The notes below the pieces were generated by a model. The model saw only the letters and a program-made list of their open reading frames with translations. It was not told the origin of the DNA and made no database searches. Positions 53,482 through 62,258 of a DNA stretch of 64,000 nucleotides are shown piece after piece (the first letter of the stretch is position 1; the number at the start of each line of letters is the position of its first letter). The position numbers and the translations under genes were made by a program. Source of the DNA: DATJBF01 sp035516795 (GTDB lineage: Bacteria; Verrucomicrobiota; Verrucomicrobiia; Palsa-1439); contig DATIZX010000076.1 of NCBI GenBank assembly GCA_035516795.1, positions 8,174 through 72,173 of the forward strand, in the 5' to 3' direction.

Positions 53482-56442
53482 ATGCTAGCGTACGAGTTGT
53501 CTCGATTTATGGATTCGTTTGGGTCACTAGGGCATCTAGGCCAATGCAGGTTGGCGCTCTTGCTATGCATCGGAATTCTCTTCAATGTTGCCGAGCGAGT
53601 GCTGGGGGTCCAAATCCTGCACGGTCATGTGCCGGCGGCAGTGGCGCATTTGCAGCCAATCAGGCGCCTGTCAGCCACCACGAATTTGGATCTGGCGATC
53701 GGGTTGCCGCTGCGCAACAAAGAAGGACTTAGCGAGTTGCTCGAACAGATTTATACCCCGTCCAGTCCCCATTACCGTCACTACCTGACTCCGGAACAGT
53801 TTACCGAAAGGTTTGGTCCGACAGAGCAGGATTACCAGGCTCTCATTGATTTCGTGAAGACGAACGGCTTGATTGTCACCGGCACGCATCCCAATCGGGT
53901 CCTGCTGGACGTGAGAGGCTCGGTGGCCAACCTTGAAAAGGTTCTCCATGTGAAGATGCGCGTTTACCAACACCCGACGGAGGCCCGCACGTTCTATGCG
54001 CCCGATATCGAGCCGTCGCTTGACCTGGCGATACCGGTGCTGAGTATCAGCGGTCTGAATAACTACAATGTGCCGCATCCGAAGCGTCTCATTCGGAGAC
54101 CCAGCACTAGGATGCCGAACGCCACGCCGAACACCGGCTCGGGGCCAAGCGGTGCTTATATGGGGTACGATTTCAGAGACGCGTACGTCCCGGGCGTCAC
54201 TCTCACCGGTGCCGGGCAAGTAGTCGGACTGGTGGAGTTTGATGGCTACTACTCCAGTGACATTACGGCATACGAGAATCAGACCGGGTTGCCGGGAGTC
54301 CCCTTGGCGAATGTGCTGCTGGATGGGTTCAAAGGGACCCCGACCACCGGCGCCAACAGCGGAAACACCGAGGTGGCTCTGGACATTGAGATGGCGATTT
54401 CCATGGCGCCGGGCTTGTCCAAGGTGATCGTCTATGAAGCCGGTCCGAATGGCATTGCGAACGACATTCTGAGCCGGATGGTCTCGGACAATCAGGCCAA
54501 ACAAATCAGTTGTTCTTGGGCTTTTGGCGTGGCTGGTCCCGATCCGACAGCCGATCAACTCTTTCAAGAAATGGCGGCACAGGGACAGTCTTTCTTCGAC
54601 GCTTCGGGGGACAGCGATGCCTTTGTCGGTTCGACAGCCGGAGAATTTCCTTCGGATGATCCGTACATTACGCAGGTCGGTGGAACCACGTTGACAACCA
54701 CCGGTCCAGGCGGCTCCTATGTTTCGGAAACCGTCTGGAATTGGGGTTTTGTCCGCCACAGCGGTTATGTTGGCAGCAGCGGCGGAATCAGCACCGTTTA
54801 TTCCATTCCCAGTTGGCAACAAGGCATCAGCACGTCCGCCAACCAGGGATCGGCTACCATGCGGAACATTCCGGATGTTGCGATGGTCGGAGATAATGTT
54901 TCGATCATCGCCAACAATGGCCAACAAGCAACGTACGGCGGCACCAGTTTGGCGGCTCCCTTATGGGCAGGCTTCACTGCGTTGGTCAATCAGGACGCCT
55001 TGGCGAATGGCCAGCCAGTGGTGGGGTTTGTCAACCCATCCCTTTACGTGGTCGGCAAGGGGGCGGACTACCTGTCCGATTTCCATGATATCACCACCGG
55101 CAATAACGAATGGCCTTCCAGTCCGACCCAGTTCTCCGCGGTGGCCGGTTACGATCTCTGTACCGGCTGGGGCACCCCGACCGGCGGCAACCTGATCGAT
55201 GCTCTCGCCGGCGTTACGAATCCTCCACCCACCGGCGCGCTGCAGGTGAGCATCAGCCCCGCAGCCGCCGTCAACGCCGGGGCGCAATGGCAGGTTGATG
55301 GCGGCGCCTGGCAGAACAGCGGTGCAATGGTTGCCGGGCTGGCCCTTGGTGGCCACACGGTTCACTTCAATGCGATCGCCGGCTGGACGTCCCCAGCGGA
55401 CCAGAACGTAACCATCGACTCCGGCACAACCACGATGACGGTGGGGACCTACACAGTCACGGACACCACTCCACCCGCGCTCGTTGTAGTGAGCCCAACG
55501 GATTACCAGATCTTCACCAACGCCAGCGTGAATGTGGCGGGCACAGCCAGCGATGCCAGCGGGATCGAGAGCGTGACCGTGAATGGCATCGGCGCATCCC
55601 TTGTCGGCACCAACTGGTCGCAGACCGTCAACCTGTCCCTGGGTACCAACAGCATCATGGTGATTGCCACGGACAACAGTCCGAACCTGAATGCGGTCAC
55701 GCAAATGGTGCACGCAGTTTATTCGACAGTGCTGATCACCTCGAATCCCACCGTCACCAATGCACTGCTTCAGGTCGGCGATGTGGTGGCGGTCGTCGCC
55801 GGCGAGACCAACGCTTTTACGGTAAACGCGGTTGATTCGGAAGTAGGCACCCTGAGCTATCAATGGTTGTTCGGGGACGGGACCAGCAATGATTGGTCGT
55901 CTTCGAGCACGACACTCCATGCTTATCCCACCAACTGCGGCCCGTATTTGGCGAGCGTGGCTGTTTCGGACGGACAGACGACAATGACGAGCAACTTGAA
56001 CGTGGCTGTCGCTTGCCAGTTGGCCATCACCAGACTCAGGATGAGATTGGACTTTGCCAAACCGAATGCGGACAGAGTCAGACTCAGGGGCATTCTTGAC
56101 CTCGGCACGAACTACGATGTAACGGCCAAGCTGGTTACGCTGGACGTCGGCGGTGCACAGATGGGGTTCATTCTCAATGCCAAGGGGCGTAGCGCGAATC
56201 CCTTGGGAACCTGCCGGCTGGTCTACCACAAGAGGACGCAACTGTGGACGTTGCACGCGAGACTCAAGAAAGGCTCATGGCAAACAGCGTGGGCGGCATT
56301 TGGTTTGACAAAAGCCCACGTCCGCGAACCGGGCATTCAGGTCACGCTGCCGGTCATTGTTGTCATCGACAACGAGGCTTTCGCCGATGAGCGCACCATG
56401 ACCTATACAGCCACTTTGAACAAGTACGGTTGGGCAAAGTGA
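53482..56442 (+). CDS. S53 family (sedolisin/kumamolisin-like) serine-carboxyl peptidase
   Basis: A 986-residue exported peptidase. After a hydrophobic signal region (LALLLCIGILFNVA) comes a pro-kumamolisin activation domain at about residues 60-200 (HYRHYLTPEQFTERFGPTE). The S53 catalytic domain runs at about 220-575. Glu297 and Asp301 lie in GNTEVALDIEMA, oxyanion Asp377 in ASGDSDA and nucleophile Ser489 in YGGTSLAAP; a calcium-site region is HDITTGNN to GYDLCTGWGTP. The C-terminal 400 residues hold a PEGA-like repeat, an Ig-like segment with DASGIESVTVNG, a PKD-like segment and a final unknown beta domain. Such enzymes work in acid conditions and degrade external proteins. Confidence 0.92.
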   Translation: MLAYELSRFMDSFGSLGHLGQCRLALLLCIGILFNVAERVLGVQILHGHVPAAVAHLQPIRRLSATTNLDLAIGLPLRNKEGLSELLEQIYTPSSPHYRHYLTPEQFTERFGPTEQDYQALIDFVKTNGLIVTGTHPNRVLLDVRGSVANLEKVLHVKMRVYQHPTEARTFYAPDIEPSLDLAIPVLSISGLNNYNVPHPKRLIRRPSTRMPNATPNTGSGPSGAYMGYDFRDAYVPGVTLTGAGQVVGLVEFDGYYSSDITAYENQTGLPGVPLANVLLDGFKGTPTTGANSGNTEVALDIEMAISMAPGLSKVIVYEAGPNGIANDILSRMVSDNQAKQISCSWAFGVAGPDPTADQLFQEMAAQGQSFFDASGDSDAFVGSTAGEFPSDDPYITQVGGTTLTTTGPGGSYVSETVWNWGFVRHSGYVGSSGGISTVYSIPSWQQGISTSANQGSATMRNIPDVAMVGDNVSIIANNGQQATYGGTSLAAPLWAGFTALVNQDALANGQPVVGFVNPSLYVVGKGADYLSDFHDITTGNNEWPSSPTQFSAVAGYDLCTGWGTPTGGNLIDALAGVTNPPPTGALQVSISPAAAVNAGAQWQVDGGAWQNSGAMVAGLALGGHTVHFNAIAGWTSPADQNVTIDSGTTTMTVGTYTVTDTTPPALVVVSPTDYQIFTNASVNVAGTASDASGIESVTVNGIGASLVGTNWSQTVNLSLGTNSIMVIATDNSPNLNAVTQMVHAVYSTVLITSNPTVTNALLQVGDVVAVVAGETNAFTVNAVDSEVGTLSYQWLFGDGTSNDWSSSSTTLHAYPTNCGPYLASVAVSDGQTTMTSNLNVAVACQLAITRLRMRLDFAKPNADRVRLRGILDLGTNYDVTAKLVTLDVGGAQMGFILNAKGRSANPLGTCRLVYHKRTQLWTLHARLKKGSWQTAWAAFGLTKAHVREPGIQVTLPVIVVIDNEAFADERTMTYTATLNKYGWAK

Positions 56443-56474
56443 AGCTCTCTCCCAAACCTGCCGCGGGATACATC

Positions 56475-56529
56475 AGGCAACCTTGAGCCAAACAACACCG
56501 GCTTCGAATCGCTGACGTCAAAGTTGCCT
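56475..56529 (+). terminator. Hairpin after the S53 peptidase gene, terminator-like
   Basis: Arms AGGCAACCTTGA (56475-56486) and TCAAAGTTGCCT (56518-56529) pair at 11 of 12 positions, with a 31-base loop that can hold a small inner AGCC/GGCT stem. It begins 32 bases after the peptidase stop. Only two T residues follow, so strong intrinsic termination is doubtful; it may instead stabilise the mRNA end. The TetR gene downstream begins 93 bases later. Confidence 0.4.
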
Positions 56530-56622
56530 TCGTCAAGCCCGGGCCTCTTTCCGAATAGTAGTGGTGGTTGACAGGATGAGCGCGATATATTAAGCAGACG
56601 TTTCAAATTGGCGTTTAACTTT

Positions 56623-57270
56623 ATGAAACAGGGCGAGCGAAGTCTACAAATGCGTCGCAGATTGCTGGAAGCCGCCGGTGAGGTGTTCGCGGATAAGGGG
56701 TTCGCCAAAGCAACGGTGCGCGCGATCTGCGACCGCGCCGGGGCAAACGTCGCGGCCATCAACTACTACTTTCAAGACAAGGAAGGGTTGTATCGGGAGG
56801 CGATCAAGTATTGGTCCGAGATCAGTCGCGAGAAATATCCAGCGGACTTCGGCTTGGGTGCGAATCCAACAGCAGAACAGCGATTGGGAGCGTTTGTCCA
56901 ATCCTTCTTGTTTCGGATTCTCGACGCGAGCCGTCCGGGGTGGCATGGGAAATTGCTGACCCGGGAGATGGTCGAACCGACGAAGGCTCTTGATGAGTTG
57001 GTGGAGTCCGCCTATCGGCCGATGACAGAACGGCTCCGGCAGATCGTGCGGGAACTCGGCGGTGGCCGACTCAATCAAACGGAAGTGCGGCTATGTGCGC
57101 GCAGTGTCATGGGACAATGTCTGTATTATCGGCACGCGCGGCCAGTGATCGCCCGGTTGGATCCGGACGAGACATTCGAGGCGTCCGGGGTGAAACGGCT
57201 CGCGGCACACATCACCCGGTTTTCCGTCGGGGCTATCAAGGCGTTGGCCAGGAAAGGTGGGCGAGCGTGA
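56623..57270 (+). CDS. TetR-family transcriptional regulator, CecR-like
   Basis: A 215-residue TetR-type regulator. The N-terminal helix-turn-helix covers RRRLLEAAGEVFADKGFAKATVRAI in two helices, then CDRAGANVAAINYYFQDKEGLY, which is the recognition region. The C-terminal half (LLTREMVEPTKALDELVE, VMGQCLYYRHARPV) resembles the CecR/DUF1956 ligand domain. The gene directly precedes an RND efflux operon on the same strand, 61 bases before its first gene, so it probably represses that operon and its own expression. ATG 56623 is used rather than TTG 56608. The inducer is unknown. Confidence 0.9.
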   Translation: MKQGERSLQMRRRLLEAAGEVFADKGFAKATVRAICDRAGANVAAINYYFQDKEGLYREAIKYWSEISREKYPADFGLGANPTAEQRLGAFVQSFLFRILDASRPGWHGKLLTREMVEPTKALDELVESAYRPMTERLRQIVRELGGGRLNQTEVRLCARSVMGQCLYYRHARPVIARLDPDETFEASGVKRLAAHITRFSVGAIKALARKGGRA

Positions 57271-57331
57271 GAATGTCCGTTCGGTGTTTGATGGCGCGGG
57301 CAACATAGTTGTATCTGTGGAAGACATCCCG

Positions 57332-58765
57332 ATGAAAATCAGCCAGCTACTTTTAGGCGCTTTGACCGTCGGGCTGGCGGCCGGTTGTGCGGTTGGTCCA
57401 AACTACCGGCCCCCGAAGACGGCGGCCCCGGCGAATTGGAGTGAAGCCCAACTCGGCGGCGCGACGAATGCCCCCGTGCAGGTAGTCGCGTGGTGGAAAA
57501 CGTTCAAGGACCCGGAGCTGACTTCGCTGATCGAACGGGCGGTGAAGGCGAACTACGATCTGCGCATCGCCGAGGCGCAACTGTTGCAAGCCCGGGCGCT
57601 GCGGGCCGGGGCGGCTTGGAATCTCGGCCCGACCATTGACGCCGCCGGCTCGTACACCGACGCGAAACGTGCGCGGAACGCGCAAACGTCCACGCTCGCC
57701 AAGCCGCACACCGACTTGTACGACGCACACTTCGACGCAAGTTGGGAGATCGACATCTTCGGCGGCCTGCGGCGTCAACTCGAACAAGCCACGGCGCTAT
57801 ACGGGTCGGTTGAGGAGAATCGCCGCGCGGTGTTGATCAGCGTGCTGTCGGAAGTCGCGCTCAATTACGTGAATATCCGCGGTTTTCAGTACCGGCTCGA
57901 CATTGCCCGTAAAAACATCAAAGCGCAGCAGGAGGCCCTGGATCAGACCCGCACGCGCTTCAACGCCGGCCTGACGAGCGAACTGGATGTGAAACAAGCG
58001 CAATCGTTGCTCGCCACCACACAAGCCCAACTGCCGGGGCTGGACACGTCGTTGAAGCAGACTGTGCATCAACTTGGCGTGCTGCTCGGTCAGCAGCCCG
58101 GTGCGCTGCGCGAGGAACTGGCCGCGACCGCACCGATTCCGGCGACGCCGCCCAGCGTACCGGTCGGGATGCCATCCGACCTTTTGCGGCGGCGGCCCGA
58201 CGTGCGGACCGCCGAACGACAATTGGCAGCGGCCACAGCGAACATTGGCGTCCAGACGGCGGAGTTGTTCCCCAAACTCACGTTGCTCGGCACCGGTGGG
58301 TTTCAAAGTCTGAGTGCCGGTGACTGGATTGCCCCCGGCGGAAAATATTGGTCGGCGGGGCCGACGGTCACGTGGCGACTGTTGGACTTCGGTCGCATCC
58401 GCGCGCAGGTCAAAGCGGCCAATGCGCAGCAGCAACAAGCGTTCGCCTTTTACGAAAAGACCGTGCTGACGGCGTTTCAAGACGTTGAGGATGCGCTGGT
58501 GGCCTACAACAACGAGCAACTCCATTACCGGTCGCTGGTGGACGCAGTGGACGCGGATCGCGGCGCGGTCGCGCTGGCCAATAAACTCTACAAAGAAGGG
58601 CTGGGTGATTTTCTCGCCGTGCTCACGGCCGAGCGTTCGCTCTATCAGGATGAAGATCAACTCGCCACCAGTCAGGCGACCGTCACGGCCAATCTGGTCA
58701 CACTCTACAAAGCATTGGGCGGTGGCTGGGAGGATCAACCAGCCACGGCGGAGAACGGCAAATGA
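57332..58765 (+). CDS. RND efflux outer-membrane factor lipoprotein, NodT family
   Basis: A 477-residue TolC-like outer-membrane lipoprotein. The signal peptide MKISQLLLGALTVGLAAGC ends in an LAAGC lipobox, followed by the NodT-typical VGPNYRPP. Two OEP repeats form the alpha-barrel and beta-barrel; DLRIAEAQLLQARA and VGMPSDLLRRRPDVRTAERQL are family blocks, the second marking the middle of the protein. It forms the outer-membrane exit duct for the adaptor and pump encoded downstream. ATG 57332 is set by the signal peptide; a longer reading begins in the regulator gene. Confidence 0.93.
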   Translation: MKISQLLLGALTVGLAAGCAVGPNYRPPKTAAPANWSEAQLGGATNAPVQVVAWWKTFKDPELTSLIERAVKANYDLRIAEAQLLQARALRAGAAWNLGPTIDAAGSYTDAKRARNAQTSTLAKPHTDLYDAHFDASWEIDIFGGLRRQLEQATALYGSVEENRRAVLISVLSEVALNYVNIRGFQYRLDIARKNIKAQQEALDQTRTRFNAGLTSELDVKQAQSLLATTQAQLPGLDTSLKQTVHQLGVLLGQQPGALREELAATAPIPATPPSVPVGMPSDLLRRRPDVRTAERQLAAATANIGVQTAELFPKLTLLGTGGFQSLSAGDWIAPGGKYWSAGPTVTWRLLDFGRIRAQVKAANAQQQQAFAFYEKTVLTAFQDVEDALVAYNNEQLHYRSLVDAVDADRGAVALANKLYKEGLGDFLAVLTAERSLYQDEDQLATSQATVTANLVTLYKALGGGWEDQPATAENGK

Positions 58766-59922
58766 GGATTTCACACATGACAAACTCAGAAATCAAAACA
58801 ACGCAAAGGCGCATGGGAATGGTGGGCCTGATGCTCGTCATCGCTGGTGCGTGGGGTTGCCGGCCCCATGCCGGTAAGCCAACGGCCGGCGGACCGCCAC
58901 CCGTGCCGGTGGTGGCCGGACAGGTCGCACAAAAGGATGTGCCAATTTACCTCGACGGACTCGGCACCGTCCAAGCCTTTAACGCCGTCACGGTCCACGT
59001 GCAGGTGGACGGTGAGTTGACGAAGGTCGCGTTCACCGAGGGACAGGATGTGAAAGCCGGTGACCTGCTGGCGCAGATCGATCCCGCCCCGTTCCGCGCC
59101 GCGCTCGAACAGGCCGAGGCGAAGAAGGCGCAGGACGCAGCGCAAGTCGCGAACGCGCGCATCGAGTTGGATCGCGATCTGAGTGCGGCCAGCGCCGTCG
59201 CGCGACAGGTCATCGACACGCAGAAGGCGTTGGTGGACCAACTCGCCGCCCAAGTGAACGCGGATCAAGCGGCCATCGACAGCGCCAACATCCAGCTCGC
59301 CTACACGACGATCACCTCGCCGCTTGACGGCCGGACCGGTCTGCGGTTGGTGGACCAGGGGAACATTGTTCACACCACTGACGCCAACGGATTGGTCGTG
59401 GTGACACAACTGAAACCGATCTCCGTCATCTTCACGTTACCCGAGCAGAATCTGCCGGCAATTCAGAAAGAACACGCGACTGGCGACATTACGGTCCTCG
59501 CTGTGGACCGCGACAACCGCACGGTCCTCGCCAGCGGTAAGCTCGCGGTGATTGACAACCAGATTGATCCCACCACCGGGACCATCCGCTTGAAGGCAAC
59601 ATTTCCCAACGAGGATTTGCGGCTGTGGCCGGGGCAGTTTGTAAACGCCCGCTTGCTGCTAACGACGCGCAAGGGGGGCTTGGTTGTGCCGGCCTCGGTC
59701 GTGCAGCGCGGACCAAATGGGGCGTACGCATTCGTCATCAAAACGGATCAGACCGTCGCCGTGCAACCGATCAAGGTGGCGCAGATCGAAAACGGCGAAG
59801 CGTTGATTGACGAAGGATTGCAGGCGGGTCAAGAGGTGGTCGTGGACGGCCAATACCGGCTGCAACCCGGCTCGAAAGTGAAGCTGGCCCAAACCAGCAA
59901 ACAGGACGCGTCAGAACAATAG
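58762..59922 (+). CDS. RND efflux periplasmic adaptor (MdtA-like)
   Basis: A 386-residue membrane fusion protein. The N-terminal hydrophobic segment MVGLMLVIAGAWGC may be a lipoprotein signal. PVVAGQVAQKDVPIYLDGLG starts the mature part and GELTKVAFTEGQDVKAGDLL is the lipoyl half-motif. A helical hairpin runs at about residues 115-180, and LAYTTITSPLDGRTGLRLVD closes the lipoyl domain. The beta-barrel includes LWPGQFVNARLLL. Its ATG overlaps the outer-membrane factor stop as ATGA. It links pump and outer-membrane duct. The pump gene is displaced from it by the methyltransferase-nuclease gene. Confidence 0.93.
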   Translation: MRISHMTNSEIKTTQRRMGMVGLMLVIAGAWGCRPHAGKPTAGGPPPVPVVAGQVAQKDVPIYLDGLGTVQAFNAVTVHVQVDGELTKVAFTEGQDVKAGDLLAQIDPAPFRAALEQAEAKKAQDAAQVANARIELDRDLSAASAVARQVIDTQKALVDQLAAQVNADQAAIDSANIQLAYTTITSPLDGRTGLRLVDQGNIVHTTDANGLVVVTQLKPISVIFTLPEQNLPAIQKEHATGDITVLAVDRDNRTVLASGKLAVIDNQIDPTTGTIRLKATFPNEDLRLWPGQFVNARLLLTTRKGGLVVPASVVQRGPNGAYAFVIKTDQTVAVQPIKVAQIENGEALIDEGLQAGQEVVVDGQYRLQPGSKVKLAQTSKQDASEQ

Positions 59923-60056
59923 ACACTGACAGTGACCACTCACCCCAAGAACATGGAAGTCTTCGGCAAAACAAAACCCAGCAAGTGTGTCGTTTCATTG
60001 TTTTGTCACGGCACGCTTGTCGGACGGGGGGCAGGCTGATTACACTTCGCACTGTT

Positions 60057-62258
60057 ATGCCGTTAATTGCTGAACAGGTTCGAGTACCGTCGCGAGAGGA
60101 CAACAAGCTCCGCGTGGAGGATCATGTTGCCCACGACTGGTATCGGTTTGTCCTATCGTTTCCTGCTCATTTGGTGAGGAGCTATCTTCATCGGTTTGGG
60201 ATAACGGATTCGCAGACTGTTTTAGACCCTTTTTGTGGTACCGGAACAACCCTTGTTGAATGCAAGCGACTTGGCGTCGCAAGCATTGGGATCGAACCGA
60301 ATCCGGTCGCGGCGTTTGCGAGTAGTATCAAGGTCAAGTGGAACGTTGACCCCGACGCCTTGATGCATCATGCCCGGCACGTCTGCAAACTAGCCTCGGC
60401 GAAACTGGCGGAGCAAGGCATTTCAGATCTTCCGGCTTCGCCCCTCTTTCTCAGCGCAGCACAGCCTCCTGCCGGGCTGAAAATTCTTCCCGCCGAGGCG
60501 TTCAAGTTGCTGTTGACGGACTCGATCAGTCCATTGCCGTTGCACAAGACGTTGGTGTTGCTGGAGACGCTCACCGAACACGAGGACGAGCGTTTCAGTG
60601 GACACGAGCGGCTCGCTTTGGCCAACGCGTTGGTGACGAAAATCGGCAATCTGCACTTCGGGCCGGAAGTTGGGGTTGGGGAGATTAAACAGGACACCTG
60701 CGTGTTGGGCGTGTGGCTTGCTGCGGTGAACAATATCGCGAACGATCTACGCGCGCTTCAAGTGAACGCGGGAGTTCCTTCGCGTGTGTACCGTGCGGAT
60801 GCGCGGGACTTGGGTTCGATTCTCGAGCCGAATTCTGTCGATGCGGTGATCACGTCGCCGCCGTACCCGAACGAGAAGGATTACACCCGGACAACGCGTC
60901 TTGAATCCGTGCTGTTGGGATTCATTCGGACAAAGGACGACTTGCGCGCACTGAAACAATCGCTGGTCCGGTCCAATACGCGAAGCGTCTATAAGACCGA
61001 TACCGACGACCGTTTGGTACGAGACCACGAAGAAATCCAGCGCCTCGCCGCCGCCATTGAAGCCCGCCGGATTGAATTGGGAAAGACTTCCGGGTTTGAG
61101 AAACTCTATGCGCGGGTTACGAAGTTGTACTTCGGCGGGATGACGCGACACCTCCTCGACCTTCGCTCGGTGCTTCGTCCGGGGGCGCATTTGGCTTACG
61201 TGGTAGGCGACCAAGCGTCATACCTGCGTGTGATGCTGCGGACGGGACAGCTCTTAGCCGGCATCGCCAAGTCCATCGGCTACGAGGTCGTGGGGATTGA
61301 TTTGTATCGCACCCGACTGGCAACTGCCACGAAGGAACAGCTGCGAGAAGAAGTTGTTGTCCTCCGGTGGCCGGGGTCCACCTCGGTTACCGGTTGGTCG
61401 CAAGAAAAACCGGAGGAGATCATGGTCAAAGAGAAACCGCAAAACAGCTACTCGGCAAAGCCGAAGAAACCCAATCGCTACGCAGCGATCATTGAGGACG
61501 TGTTCTTCTCGAAGTACAAGCGGGGAGCGCGTGAAGTTGCCTTTGAGCGGGCCGAATTTGAGGCGTGCGCCAAGAAGCTCAAAATCACTCTCCCCAAGAA
61601 TCTGGGTGATCTCGTTTACAGTTTCCGTTATCGAGCGAATCTGCCGGCGAAGATCGTCGCGCTGGCAAAGGCCAAGGAAGTTTGGGTCATTCGTCCGGTC
61701 GGGAAAGGCAAATACAAATTCGCGCTGATTCCTGACATACCGATCGTCCCGAATGAGGCAATGGCGGTGACGAAAGTCCCTGATTCCACACCAGGCGTCG
61801 TCATCAAGTACGGGTTCGATGACGAACAAGCCCTACTAGCCAAGCTGCGGTACAACCGGCTCGTGGACATTTTCACGGGCGTCACCTGCTACTCGCTCCA
61901 GAACCATCTACGCACCACGACGCCAGAAATGGGGCAGGTTGAGACCGATGAAATCTACATCGGCGTGGACAAGAAGGGCGCGCATTACGTCTTCCCAATC
62001 CAAGCAAAGGGCGGGACTGACAAACTGAACGTCGTGCAAATCGAACAAGATTTTGCCGTCTGCGCCGCCAAGTTCCCGCTGCTGGTATGCCGGCCCATTG
62101 CGGCGCAATTCATGGAGCAGGGGGTCATCGCGCTTTTTGAATTTGAGCAAAGCGAAAAAGGGGTCGGAATTTCTTCGGAAAAGCACTACAAATTAGTGCC
62201 ACCCAAGGAAGTCACTGACGAAGACCTCAAGACATACGCTGGCAGAACGGCCGCGTGA
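60057..62258 (+). CDS. Fused DNA methyltransferase and probable restriction endonuclease
   Basis: A 733-residue protein with two activities in one chain. The methyltransferase part has the SAM motif DPFCGTGTTL at residues 57-66 and the catalytic ITSPPYPNEKDY at about 265-276; SPPY is typical of N4-cytosine (or N6-adenine) methyltransferases. The roughly 200 residues between them may hold target recognition. The C-terminal third ends in a nuclease-like core: ETDEIYIGVD (629-638), then VFPIQAKGG (QAK at 649-651), which fits a PD-(D/E)XK site with Gln in place of Glu. It lies 134 bases after the adaptor and its TGA overlaps the pump GTG. Codon and base use look less GC-rich than the efflux genes, suggesting transfer. 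Confidence 0.8.
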   Translation: MPLIAEQVRVPSREDNKLRVEDHVAHDWYRFVLSFPAHLVRSYLHRFGITDSQTVLDPFCGTGTTLVECKRLGVASIGIEPNPVAAFASSIKVKWNVDPDALMHHARHVCKLASAKLAEQGISDLPASPLFLSAAQPPAGLKILPAEAFKLLLTDSISPLPLHKTLVLLETLTEHEDERFSGHERLALANALVTKIGNLHFGPEVGVGEIKQDTCVLGVWLAAVNNIANDLRALQVNAGVPSRVYRADARDLGSILEPNSVDAVITSPPYPNEKDYTRTTRLESVLLGFIRTKDDLRALKQSLVRSNTRSVYKTDTDDRLVRDHEEIQRLAAAIEARRIELGKTSGFEKLYARVTKLYFGGMTRHLLDLRSVLRPGAHLAYVVGDQASYLRVMLRTGQLLAGIAKSIGYEVVGIDLYRTRLATATKEQLREEVVVLRWPGSTSVTGWSQEKPEEIMVKEKPQNSYSAKPKKPNRYAAIIEDVFFSKYKRGAREVAFERAEFEACAKKLKITLPKNLGDLVYSFRYRANLPAKIVALAKAKEVWVIRPVGKGKYKFALIPDIPIVPNEAMAVTKVPDSTPGVVIKYGFDDEQALLAKLRYNRLVDIFTGVTCYSLQNHLRTTTPEMGQVETDEIYIGVDKKGAHYVFPIQAKGGTDKLNVVQIEQDFAVCAAKFPLLVCRPIAAQFMEQGVIALFEFEQSEKGVGISSEKHYKLVPPKEVTDEDLKTYAGRTAA

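Noticed and set aside
53671..56256. Two long minus-strand open frames (418 and 431 codons)
   Set aside because: Both lie opposite the S53 peptidase, whose catalytic residues and domain order are clear.
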